Shown here: piece after piece, positions 17,129 through 25,229 of the stretch
Position numbering within the stretch: the stretch's first letter is position 1
Layout: the number at the start of each line of letters is the position of its first letter
Source of the DNA: VAXT01 sp963728535
Lineage (GTDB): Bacteria > Actinomycetota > Thermoleophilia > Gaiellales > Gaiellaceae
DNA length: 64,000 bases
Direction: 5' to 3'
Assembly (NCBI GenBank): GCA_963728535.1
Contig: CAVSKK010000001.1
Span: 1,922,001-1,986,000, forward strand
Notes under the pieces: generated by a model
The model's database searches: none
Seen by the model: only the letters and a program-made list of their open reading frames with translations
Told to the model about the DNA's origin: nothing
Made by a program: the position numbers and the translations under genes

Positions 17129-17258
17129 GGTGGCGACTCCTTTCTCGTTCTTGATCATTGAATGGAGTCTCGGCCAGGGGCGCCGCGGCGCCATCGGTGG
17201 GCAACCGCCGAGCTGGTGCGGATTTACCGCACGAACGATGGGGGATTGGCCCTGAGAG

Positions 17259-17999
17259 CTAGATCCGGAAGACCGCGGCGAGCAGGAGCATGAGCGTTCC
17301 GCCGGCGACCGTCCCGACGGCTGCCCGGCCGCGACTCCCGCGGACAAAGGCCAGCGGGACGAGCTCGACGACGACCAGGGCGAGCATCGCGCCTGCGGCG
17401 AAAGCGAACGAGAAGGGCAGCAGCGCCTCGACATGCTCGACGAGCAGGAAGGCGACTACCGCGCCCAGCGGCTGCGGCGCACTCGTCAGCACCGCGGCCC
17501 AGAACTGTTGAGATCGCCGAAAGCCGGCCGCCTCCATTGGGATGGCGACGCTCGTACCTTCCGGGATGTTCTGCAAGCCGATTGCGAGGATCACGAACAG
17601 GCTGAGCCCGGCACGGTCTGAGGCGTACGCCGTTCCAATGGCGAATCCCTCCGGGAGGCTGTGCACGAGCAGCACTGCGAAGACGAGCACGGAGAGCCTC
17701 GTCCCGGCTCCCTGCAGGCGGCCTTCGTGAAATCTCGGACGGTCGATGACGAGGCCGGCGGCGACGAGGAAGGCGACCCCGACGACCAGGCCTCCCAGGA
17801 CCGAGCCTGCTCCGCCCTCCTGGAGAGCCGGCCGGAGGAGCCCTACGAGCGCCGCAACGGTCATCAGCCCTACCGTGGTGCCGAGGAGAACCGGCCGCAG
17901 TTTCTCCGCACGGCTCCCCAACAGGACGACCGGGATCACACCCAGACCGGTGGCCAGGGCGGTCGCCGTGGCTGCGAGGACGAGGACGATGATGTCCAT
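17259..17999 (-). CDS. ZIP-family metal transporter
   Basis: This is a 246-residue, eight-helix membrane protein. The ZIP signature helices are present: HSLPEGFAIG and GLQNIPEGTSVAIP, carrying the His, Asn, Pro and Glu metal ligands. ZIP proteins import Zn(II), Fe(II) or Mn(II) into the cytoplasm. It lies just downstream of the universal stress protein gene on the same strand with a 36-bp gap, so the two may be co-transcribed. Confidence 0.9.
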   Translation of the reverse strand: MDIIVLVLAATATALATGLGVIPVVLLGSRAEKLRPVLLGTTVGLMTVAALVGLLRPALQEGGAGSVLGGLVVGVAFLVAAGLVIDRPRFHEGRLQGAGTRLSVLVFAVLLVHSLPEGFAIGTAYASDRAGLSLFVILAIGLQNIPEGTSVAIPMEAAGFRRSQQFWAAVLTSAPQPLGAVVAFLLVEHVEALLPFSFAFAAGAMLALVVVELVPLAFVRGSRGRAAVGTVAGGTLMLLLAAVFRI

Positions 18000-18035
18000 G
18001 CGAGCAAGCGCCGGGCGAGACCCGCGCCTCCGAAC

Positions 18036-18488
18036 CTACGCGACCTGACGCGCGCGAGCGGGCATCTGCTTGGCGACGACCACCGTCCGGTTCGCATGCT
18101 GCGAGACCGACTGGGAGACGCTCCCGAGCATCGCACCGGCTAGAGCGCCGTGTCCGCGCGAGCCGACGACGATCATCTCGGCGTCGCGGTTGTCGGCGAG
18201 GCTGACGAGCTCGTCTGCCGGATCTCCTTCCAGGATCTCGGAGTTGGCCCTGATCCCGGCCGTGGTTGCCGTCTCGACCGCCTCTGCCACCGCTCGACGC
18301 GCGTCCACGAGGTCGCCGCTCAGAGCCCGCTCGTAGTACGGGTCTCCGAGCCACCAGGATGGTGACTTGCAAACGAAGACGAACGTAACGGTGGCGCCGA
18401 GATTGCCGGCGAGGACGATCGCCTCTTCGACTGCTGCTCGGCTTCCCTCCGAGCCGTCCACTCCAACGATCAATGATTTCTCTCTCAT
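18036..18488 (-). CDS. Universal stress protein (UspA family)
   Basis: This is a single-domain 150-residue UspA protein. It begins with the beta strand SLIVGVDGSEGSRAAVEEAI and has the ATP-binding pattern G-x2-G-x9-G-S (GSRGHGALAGAMLGS), so an ATP-binding class is expected. Residues 40-60 (SPSWWLGDPYYERA) are a variable loop. Role: stress tolerance by an ill-defined mechanism. Confidence 0.93.
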   Translation of the reverse strand: MREKSLIVGVDGSEGSRAAVEEAIVLAGNLGATVTFVFVCKSPSWWLGDPYYERALSGDLVDARRAVAEAVETATTAGIRANSEILEGDPADELVSLADNRDAEMIVVGSRGHGALAGAMLGSVSQSVSQHANRTVVVAKQMPARARQVA

Positions 18489-18645
18489 CAGTTCGTACCT
18501 CCACAGGTGAGCCGAGCTCCAAGCATCGCGCGCCGGACCCGATCTCTAGTCCGGGGCGCGACCGATCCGCCCTTCGGGAAAGCCGCGAATCGGTTCCGTC
18601 GTCACCCGGATGACCGGCCTGGGCGAGGTCGACACACTCCTGACT

Positions 18646-19848
18646 ATGGCGGAGAGTCCCCTGCGCGTTCTGATTGCCGGTGCCGGTGTCGCGGCGCTCG
18701 AGGCAGCCCTTGCGCTGCGCGACCTTGCCGGGGACCGCGTGACCGTCGAGCTCGTCGCGCCCGAGGAAGAGTTCGTCTACCGGCCCCTTGCCGTCGCTGG
18801 CCCCTTCCGCATCGGCGAGGCGAGGCGATTTCCTCTCCGGGGGCTCGCGGAAGCCGCGGGAGCGACCCTGACCCAGGGCGCCGTTCGAGGAGTCGATACG
18901 GAGCGCAAGCTCGTGACCATCGACGAAAATCAGGAGCTGGCGTACGACGCGCTCCTCCTCGCGCTCGGAACACGGCCGTTGGAGGCGATCGATGGAACGT
19001 TCACGTTCCGGGGCCCTCAGGACGAGGCCGAGCTCGAGCGAATCCTGGAGCAGGCTCGCTCCGGCTGGGTTCGCCGGCTTGTGTTCGCGCTGCCGGCTGA
19101 GCTCACGTGGCCGATGCCGCTGTACGAGCTCGCCCTCCTGACGAGCATCCACCTCAGTGATCATGGAGTCGAAGAAGTCGGCGTCGAGATCGTCACACCG
19201 GAGGCTGCGCCGCTCGAGCTTTTCGGCATGGCGGCAAGCGACGCGATCCGAGAGCTGCTCGAGATCCGCGGGATCAAGCTGACGCTCAACACGGTTCCGA
19301 CTGCGGTCGAAGACGGATGGCTACAGGTCTCGTCCGGCAATTCGGTCCGAGCCGACCGGGTGATCGCCCTCCCGCGCCTCGAAGGCATGCCGATCGAAGG
19401 CGTTCCGCACAACGACAAAGGCTTCGTCGAGGTCGGCGAGCACGGGCAGGTCCTCGGCCTGGACGACGTCTGGGCCGCCGGCGATCTGACCAGCTTCCCG
19501 ATCAAGCAGGGAGGCCTCGCTACCCAGCAGGCCGACGCCGCAGCCGAGTCGATCGCAGCCTGGGCCGGAGCAGATCTCCAGCCGCGGCCGTTCGATCCCG
19601 TGCTGCGCGGGCTGCTCCTGACCGGGCTCACGCCGCGCTACATTCGCGCCGAGCCCACCGCCGAGCAGTTCGCTTTCGACACGGAGCCGCTCTGGTGGCC
19701 CCCTGCGAAGATCGTCGGGCGCTATCTGGCGCCGCTCCTGGCCGCCGAGCTCGGCCTCAACCCACCCGATGGGCATCTCGACCATCCGGACGGACTCGAG
19801 GTCGCAGTGGCGCTCCAGCAAGAGCTCGGTAGAAAGCCGCAGCAATGA
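18646..19848 (+). CDS. NAD(P)/FAD-dependent oxidoreductase, sulfide:quinone reductase-like
   Basis: This is a 400-residue flavoprotein. The N-terminus has a Rossmann dinucleotide site (LIAGAGVAALEAALAL); a second flavin contact is at DDVWAAGDLTSFPIKQGG, which resembles type II NADH dehydrogenase and SQR proteins. The redox cysteines needed for true sulfide oxidation are not seen, so sulfide oxidation is doubtful. ATG 18646 is preferred over ATG 18610 because the Rossmann fold starts immediately after it. Transcribed alone. Confidence 0.8.
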   Translation: MAESPLRVLIAGAGVAALEAALALRDLAGDRVTVELVAPEEEFVYRPLAVAGPFRIGEARRFPLRGLAEAAGATLTQGAVRGVDTERKLVTIDENQELAYDALLLALGTRPLEAIDGTFTFRGPQDEAELERILEQARSGWVRRLVFALPAELTWPMPLYELALLTSIHLSDHGVEEVGVEIVTPEAAPLELFGMAASDAIRELLEIRGIKLTLNTVPTAVEDGWLQVSSGNSVRADRVIALPRLEGMPIEGVPHNDKGFVEVGEHGQVLGLDDVWAAGDLTSFPIKQGGLATQQADAAAESIAAWAGADLQPRPFDPVLRGLLLTGLTPRYIRAEPTAEQFAFDTEPLWWPPAKIVGRYLAPLLAAELGLNPPDGHLDHPDGLEVAVALQQELGRKPQQ

Positions 19849-19897
19849 ACCGAGCCCTCCCTGATGGCTGCGCCGGCGGTTCTGCCACGATCAGACC

Positions 19898-20113
19898 ATG
19901 AGACCAACGACGTGCCACCTGCTCGCAGCGGTTGACCTCAAGGAGACGTGTCCAGGTGAACCGTGCCCGTTCTGGGATAACAACTGTCTGTTAGCGGCGC
20001 TCCGACCTGAGATGAGCACGAATCCCCCTCTCGTGCGCTTTCTCCTCGGGCTCCGTGAAGACCTCGAGGAAGGGTCACGCCCGTTCCTCGGTTACGCCCC
20101 TGGACTCAACTAG
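19898..20113 (+). CDS. Small Cys-rich protein (71 aa)
   Basis: This is a 71-residue protein with C6-H7, C18, C23 and C30 in the first 30 residues (core ETCPGEPCPFWDNNC), a possible zinc or iron-sulfur site, followed by a helical C-terminus. Its stop codon is immediately followed by the TTG start of the GNAT/acyl-CoA synthetase gene, so the two are coupled. I do not recognise a named family, though a Cys-x4-Cys-Pro-Phe-Trp start followed by a helical tail looks like a genuine compact protein. Confidence 0.6.
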   Translation: MRPTTCHLLAAVDLKETCPGEPCPFWDNNCLLAALRPEMSTNPPLVRFLLGLREDLEEGSRPFLGYAPGLN

Positions 20114-22822
20114 TTGCGGCAGCGATCACCGAGGCCTCCTCAGGCCGGGGGCGCAAGCTCCCGGCCTTCCCCTTCTCCCGTCGTCGACGTCATTCTCCGC
20201 GACGGAGGAACGCTCCGGCTGAGACCGCCTCTGGCTGCTGACGGAGGCGCCCTCGTCGAGTTCCTGTCCGGTCTCTCCGACAAGAGCCTCTACTTCCGCT
20301 TCCACGGCGCCACGAAGCCTCGCCCGGCGCTCGTCCAGCCATTTCTCGACCCGGACTGGGTCGAGAAAGGCGCCCTGATCGGCACACTCGATTCGGGCGA
20401 GGGCGAGACAATCGTTGCCCTGGCCAACTACGTGCGGTTGCGAGATCCAAAGACCGCGGAAGCCGCCTTCACCGTGGCCGACGCCCATCAGCGGCGAGGC
20501 ATCGGCACGAGACTCCTGGAACAGCTCGCCGCGCGCGCGGCAGAGGTTGGCATCGAGCGCTTCGTCGCCGAGGTGATGCCGGAGAACAAGGCGATGCTGA
20601 ACGTCTTCGAGGCTGCCGGCTTCAGCGTGACTCGCGTGCTCGACCAGGGCACGGTCGAAGTCGGGTTTCCGATCGCCGCAACCGCGGAGTACCTCGCGCA
20701 CGTCGACGAGCGTGACCATCTCGCGGTCGTCGCATCGCTTCGCCCTTTCTTCGCGCCCACGAGCGTCGCCGTCGTCGGCGCCTCGCCCCGGCCGGAGTCG
20801 ATCGGCGGCCGCCTCTTCCGCAACGTGCTCGACGCCGAGTTCGTCGGCGCCGCCTATCCCATCAACCGAACCGGCGAGCCGGTTGCCGGCGTGCGTGCCT
20901 ACCAGACCCTCGAAGAGCTGCCAGAGGTGGCCGACCTGGCGGTGATCTGCCTTCCCGGAGCCCACGTGCTCGAGGCAGCCGAGTCGGCCCTCGCGGCGGG
21001 CGTCCGCGCGCTCTGTGTCATCTCTGCCGGCTTCGCAGAGGTCGGCAGCGAGGGCCGCGAGCGCCAGGACCGCCTCCTCGCCCTCGTCCGTGCTCGCGGG
21101 GGACGCCTGATCGGCCCCAACTGCCTCGGCCTCGCGGTCGCGGCTCCGCGCCTGAACGCCACCTTCGGGCCGCGCCCGCTGCCGCCGGGCTCGATCGGGT
21201 TCTCGTCGCAGAGCGGCGCCCTTGGTCTCGCGCTCCTGGAGAAGGCCGCCGAGCGCAATCTCGGGCTTTCCGCATTCATCTCGATCGGCAACAAGGCCGA
21301 CGTCTCCTCGAACGACCTCCTCGAGTACTGGGAGGAAGACCCCGAGACGCAGCTCATCCTGCTCTACCTCGAATCGTTCGGCAACCCACGCCGGTTCGCG
21401 AGGATCGCAGGCCGGGTGGCTCGATCCAAGCCGATCCTGGCCATGAAGAGCGGGACGTCCGGCGCGGGGGCGCGCGCGGCCGGCTCACACACGGCGGCGC
21501 TCGCGGGCTCGGAGGCGGCCGTCGATGCCCTCTTCCACCAGGCGGGCATCCTGCGAGCCGACACGCTCGAGGAGCTCGTCGACGCCGCGGCCCTCCTTTC
21601 CTCCCAGCCTCTCCCGCGCGGGCGCCGGGTCGCCCTGCTCACGAACGCAGGCGGCCTCGGGATCCTCGCCGCGGATGCCTGTGAGGCGGCCGGGCTCGAG
21701 CTGTCCGAGCTGAGCGAGGAGACCCACGCCGCCCTTGCTGCCGTCCTGCCCGCCGAGGCGAGTCTCGCGAACCCGGTCGACATGCTCGGCTCGGCGACGG
21801 GGCCCACTTTCGCGGCGGCGCTACCGCCACTGCTCGCCGATCCTCGGGTTGACGCAATCATCGTGCTCTTCGTGCCGCCGGCAATGGCGGGAGCGGAGGA
21901 GGTCGCGGCGGCAATCAGCGCCGTCCTCGAAGAACACCCGGCCGGCAAGCCGGTTCTCGCTGCTCTCCTCAGCGCCGATGGAGCTCCCGCCGCGTTGCTC
22001 GAAGGCTCGGCCCCGGCAGCGTTCTTCCCCTATCCGGAGTCGGCCGCCCGGGCGCTCGGGCTGGCTGCGAAACGCGCCGAGTGGCTGCGCCGCCCCGCCG
22101 GAACACCAGTCTTCGTCGACGGAGTCGATTCCGACGGAGCTCGGAAAATCGTTGCCTCCGCGCTCGGCGACGGAGACGAGGCGTGGCTCTCCCCGGCAGA
22201 CACCCGGTCGATTCTGGAAGCGTTCGGCATCCCTGTCGTTCCCGAGCGGCTCGCCGAGACTGAGGACGAGGCCGTTGCGGCAGCCTCCGAGCTCGGCTTT
22301 CCAGCGGTGCTGAAGACCGCGGAGGCAGGCGCCCACAAGACCGAGACCGGCGGCGTCGCGCTAAGGCTCGTCGACGAGACAGCCGTCCGCGAAGCGGCCG
22401 ATCGCATCGGCCTGCCGGTTCTCGTACAGCCCATGCTCGAGAGCGGGACGGAGTTGCTCGCGGGAGTCGTCCAGGATCCGACATTTGGACCGCTCGTCGC
22501 GTTCGGCCCCGGCGGCGTTCTCGCTGAGCTGATCGGCGAGGCGACGTTCCGAATCGCCCCGCTGACCGACGCCGACGTGGACGAGCTGGTGAGCACCGGC
22601 AAGGCCGGACGGCTCGTGGCGGGCTACCGCGGCGCGCCTCCCGCGGATACGGCCGCGCTCGCCGACATGCTCGCGCGCCTCTCACGACTCGGAGAGGATC
22701 TGCCCGAAGTCGCCGAGCTCGACCTGAACCCGGTCCTGGCCGGCCCCGAAGGCTGCGTCGTGGTCGACGCGCGGATCCGTCTAAGACGCCCGCAACAGGC
22801 GTCTCGCCTGAAGACCTGGTAG
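20114..22822 (+). CDS. GNAT acetyltransferase fused to ADP-forming acyl-CoA synthetase
   Basis: This is a 902-residue fusion. Residues about 25-185 are a GNAT domain (AHQRRGIGTRLLEQLAARA acetyl-CoA loop). Then comes a CoA-binding domain (TSVAVVGASPRPESIGGRL), a succinyl-CoA-ligase-like region with GSHTAALAGS (phospho-His site) and GPNCLGL, and a C-terminal ATP-grasp domain (FPAVLKTAEAGAHKTETGGV). Such proteins act as protein lysine acetyltransferases (Pat/Kat type) that often target acyl-CoA synthetases, the ACS part sensing ligands. TTG 20114 abuts the previous stop; no ATG or GTG exists before the first domain, so the start is plausible but unusual. Confidence 0.85.
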   Translation: MRQRSPRPPQAGGASSRPSPSPVVDVILRDGGTLRLRPPLAADGGALVEFLSGLSDKSLYFRFHGATKPRPALVQPFLDPDWVEKGALIGTLDSGEGETIVALANYVRLRDPKTAEAAFTVADAHQRRGIGTRLLEQLAARAAEVGIERFVAEVMPENKAMLNVFEAAGFSVTRVLDQGTVEVGFPIAATAEYLAHVDERDHLAVVASLRPFFAPTSVAVVGASPRPESIGGRLFRNVLDAEFVGAAYPINRTGEPVAGVRAYQTLEELPEVADLAVICLPGAHVLEAAESALAAGVRALCVISAGFAEVGSEGRERQDRLLALVRARGGRLIGPNCLGLAVAAPRLNATFGPRPLPPGSIGFSSQSGALGLALLEKAAERNLGLSAFISIGNKADVSSNDLLEYWEEDPETQLILLYLESFGNPRRFARIAGRVARSKPILAMKSGTSGAGARAAGSHTAALAGSEAAVDALFHQAGILRADTLEELVDAAALLSSQPLPRGRRVALLTNAGGLGILAADACEAAGLELSELSEETHAALAAVLPAEASLANPVDMLGSATGPTFAAALPPLLADPRVDAIIVLFVPPAMAGAEEVAAAISAVLEEHPAGKPVLAALLSADGAPAALLEGSAPAAFFPYPESAARALGLAAKRAEWLRRPAGTPVFVDGVDSDGARKIVASALGDGDEAWLSPADTRSILEAFGIPVVPERLAETEDEAVAAASELGFPAVLKTAEAGAHKTETGGVALRLVDETAVREAADRIGLPVLVQPMLESGTELLAGVVQDPTFGPLVAFGPGGVLAELIGEATFRIAPLTDADVDELVSTGKAGRLVAGYRGAPPADTAALADMLARLSRLGEDLPEVAELDLNPVLAGPEGCVVVDARIRLRRPQQASRLKTW

Positions 22823-22833
22823 CGGTCGGCGCC

Positions 22834-23145
22834 TTAGCGAGGCTTGGTGAAGATCACCAGCACGCTCAGGCCTTCGTAACCGGTGAACCGATGGTCGGCG
22901 CCGGCTGGGACGAACGCGGCCTGACCCTCCGTCAACGGCGTCTCGTCACCTTCAACGGTCAGCACACCGTGGCCTTCGAGGACGACGTAGAGCTCGTCGT
23001 CGTCATGCGGCTGCTGTTGATCCGGCTCGGGCGCAACGAGCACGTACACCCCGACCTCGAGCCCCGGTGAACGGTGAACGATCTCGTAACCGCCGTTCCC
23101 GGCCGCCAGACGCCGCCGAACCGCTTCCACCTCGATCGCGCTCAC
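22834..23145 (-). CDS. Single-domain cupin protein
   Basis: This 103-residue protein is a conserved cupin barrel. The metal-site motifs are partly present: PHDDDELYVVLEGHGVLTVE and GADHRFTGYEGLSVL. Only some His/Glu ligands of the canonical G(X)5HXH(X)3,4E(X)6G motif remain, since PHDDDE replaces HxH. It could be a small isomerase or dioxygenase, or a non-catalytic binder. It lies just downstream, on the minus strand, of the two-module protein at 23178-23876. Confidence 0.85.
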   Translation of the reverse strand: MSAIEVEAVRRRLAAGNGGYEIVHRSPGLEVGVYVLVAPEPDQQQPHDDDELYVVLEGHGVLTVEGDETPLTEGQAAFVPAGADHRFTGYEGLSVLVIFTKPR

Positions 23146-23177
23146 GACGCGAGCCTAACGTGGTCGCGCGAGCTCGG

Positions 23178-23876
23178 TCAGCTCTTTCTCCGTGCCGGCG
23201 GGAAGACGTCTCCGCCCTCGCTGTCGCCGGGGCCTGGGGTCGCCGCGAAGGAGACTTCCTCGGACGGGTGCGGCCTGATCCACGAGTAGACGTCCTCGGC
23301 GATGCGCGGTGGGCCGGCGACGAGGTCGCTCCACCCGGCCATCGCGTCCCAGAGCGTGGGGTCGGAGGCGAGCTGCTCGACTGCGTGGGGCTCGTCGGCC
23401 TCGAAGACGAACACGACCTCGTGGTCGGTGAGGACGACGTGGTGACGCTCGAGCCCGGCCGTGTCTGGATCGAAGGGAGGCCCATTCGCAAGCAGCGCGC
23501 GCACACCGTCTCGCGCGTTTGGCTGCAACGGGACGAGGATCACGAGAGGGCTCATGGAGCGCCTTTCTTCCGAATGTCGAAGGACGGTGAGGCTCTCGGC
23601 CAGCTCAGAGATGATGCCCGGTTGCGCCACCCCGGCGATTCTGAGGGACGTCGCACCGCGGCGAGCGACCACGAGTGTCGGGCGGCCGCTGAGGCGTTCG
23701 CTCGAGACGCGCGTCAACTGCGCACTCATGACTTCGTCGTAGGCGATCGCTCGCTTCTGCGGTGGTCCGGAGGAGTTGGAGCCTTCGAGCACGAGTGTCC
23801 CGGGACGTAGCTCGAGCTTGCCGTGCCGAACGGGTCCGGCACCTTCCTGCCACGTGACTGCGTAGCTCGCCTGCAT
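23178..23876 (-). CDS. Two-module protein of unknown function
   Basis: This is a 232-residue protein with ATG 23876 (GTG 23882 possible). Residues 1-90 look like a small beta-barrel of PH/PilZ-like style (GKLELRPGTLVLEG, then RRGATSLRIAGV). Residues about 105-215 begin SPLVILVPLQPNARDGVRAL and read like a dimeric alpha/beta barrel similar to EthD or antibiotic-biosynthesis monooxygenase folds. Two unrelated modules in one chain are unusual. No enzyme motif is evident. It shares a 33-bp spacer with the cupin gene, so co-transcription is likely. Confidence 0.6.
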   Translation of the reverse strand: MQASYAVTWQEGAGPVRHGKLELRPGTLVLEGSNSSGPPQKRAIAYDEVMSAQLTRVSSERLSGRPTLVVARRGATSLRIAGVAQPGIISELAESLTVLRHSEERRSMSPLVILVPLQPNARDGVRALLANGPPFDPDTAGLERHHVVLTDHEVVFVFEADEPHAVEQLASDPTLWDAMAGWSDLVAGPPRIAEDVYSWIRPHPSEEVSFAATPGPGDSEGGDVFPPARRKS

Positions 23877-24013
23877 AGCCACAGGTTGGGCGCAGATACA
23901 GCGCGCCGCATCGGGGTGCAGTCCGACCGAGGCCTGCGGGAAACCCGCACGTTTGGAGGTGGTCCCGGGCCACAGGCCTTCGCGATCGCGCGATGAAATG
24001 GGCCCAGATGTGC

Positions 24014-24047
24014 CAAGTCCCGCAGACCCGAAGGCCCACAGGACTTG
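24014..24047. promoter_or_regulatory. CAAGTCC/GGACTTG inverted repeat
   Basis: A perfect 7-bp inverted repeat with a 20-base spacer lies in the divergent gap between the two-module gene and the DsbA-like gene. It resembles a dimeric regulator site. The half-site GGGACTT recalls dormancy-type regulator boxes, but only loosely. Confidence 0.25.
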
Positions 24048-24126
24048 ACTGGCTCACCTTCTCACACCCAGTCGACCACGTCAAGGGGCAGGTGACTCGG
24101 CGTTTCCGGCGGCTACGCTCCGGGCC

Positions 24127-24822
24127 ATGACCAGGCGAACCTACGTACTCGTCGGGGTGATCGCCGCTGTTGTTGCGGGCGCGATGATCGCAACTAGCAT
24201 CCTCGGCTCCGGGGGCGACACGCCCACGACACCCGCGACGGTTTCCGGCTCCGACACCGTCGCCTTGCTCGCCGGCATCCCCCAGCAGGGCCCGGCGCTC
24301 GGCCGGAAGGACGCTCCCGTGAGGCTCGCCGAGTTCGCAGACCTGCAGTGCCCGTTCTGCGGCGAATGGTCGCGCTCAGCGTTCCCCGAGATCGTCCGCG
24401 ACTACGTCCGTCCTGGGAAAGTGCGCATGGACTTTCGCGGTCTCAAGTTCATCGGGCCGGACTCCGAGGAGGCTCTCCGCTTCGCCTACGCCGCCGGTCT
24501 TCAGGGCAAGCTCTGGCATGCCGTCGACCTCCTGTACGCCAACCAGGGGGATGAGAACAGCGGCTGGGTGACCGACGAGCTCCTGGCCAGTGTCGCGGCC
24601 GCGATTCCCGGATTCGATCTCCAGCAGGCGCTCGCCGACGAGAGCTCCGCGCGGGTCGACGCGCTGATCAGCACCGCGAACGACTCCGCCCAGGCACTCG
24701 GCGTGCGCTCGACCCCCTCGTTCGCAGCCGGGAAGACCGGCGAGGAGCTCGAGGTTCTCTCGGTGACGAGCCTCACAGCCGACGCGCTCCGACCAGCGCT
24801 CGACTCGCTGCTCGCAGAATGA
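24127..24822 (+). CDS. Membrane-anchored DsbA-like thioredoxin-fold oxidoreductase
   Basis: This 231-residue protein has one N-terminal membrane helix (residues 7-27) and an extracytoplasmic thioredoxin domain. The active site is C75-P-F-C78 (ADLQCPFCGEW), and cis-proline is in GVRSTPSFAAG. It is a thiol oxidant that puts disulfides into exported proteins. Its stop overlaps the VKOR start by 4 bp (ATGA), so the oxidant and its regenerating partner are translated together. Confidence 0.92.
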   Translation: MTRRTYVLVGVIAAVVAGAMIATSILGSGGDTPTTPATVSGSDTVALLAGIPQQGPALGRKDAPVRLAEFADLQCPFCGEWSRSAFPEIVRDYVRPGKVRMDFRGLKFIGPDSEEALRFAYAAGLQGKLWHAVDLLYANQGDENSGWVTDELLASVAAAIPGFDLQQALADESSARVDALISTANDSAQALGVRSTPSFAAGKTGEELEVLSVTSLTADALRPALDSLLAE

Positions 24823-25229
24823 ACGACCGGACGCTTCGCACCGCCGTCGGCATTCTCGCGGCGGCGGGCGTCGCGATCGCCGGCTACCTGACCTACGCCC
24901 GCTTCTCGCACACGCCGGTCGCGTGCGCAACGGGAGGCTGCGAGATCGTGCAGAGCTCCGACTACGCCGAGCTGGTCGGAATCCCGGTCGCGCTGCTTGG
25001 CCTCACCGCCTACCTCTTCCTGCTCGGCACTGCCTTCTCGTCTTCGGAAGCCGCCCGAGCTGCTGGAGCAGCGGTTGCCGTTGCCGGCGCAGCGTTCAGC
25101 GCGTACCTGGTCTACGTCCAAATCTCAGTGATCGACGCGATCTGCCAGTGGTGCATCGCCAGCGATGTCGTCATGGCGCTACTCGCCTGCGCTTGCGTCG
25201 GGCGCGTGCTTGCCGCGCGCGACCCCTAG
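24819..25229 (+). CDS. Vitamin K epoxide reductase family protein (DsbB-like)
   Basis: This 136-residue four-helix membrane protein reoxidises DsbA by passing electrons to quinone. It has the loop cysteines C36 and C41 (VACATGGCEI), the conserved Ser of QSSDY, and the CxxC pair C109-Q-W-C112. It is coupled to the DsbA-like gene by an ATGA overlap. The 3' end overlaps the convergent fhs by 4 bp. It is a normal single-domain bacterial VKOR without a fused thioredoxin. Confidence 0.95.
   Translation: MNDRTLRTAVGILAAAGVAIAGYLTYARFSHTPVACATGGCEIVQSSDYAELVGIPVALLGLTAYLFLLGTAFSSSEAARAAGAAVAVAGAAFSAYLVYVQISVIDAICQWCIASDVVMALLACACVGRVLAARDP

Noticed and set aside
20126..20965. Antisense open frames within the GNAT/acyl-CoA synthetase gene
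   Set aside because: They arise from GC-rich codon structure and have no recognisable domain; the sense strand encodes complete conserved domains.
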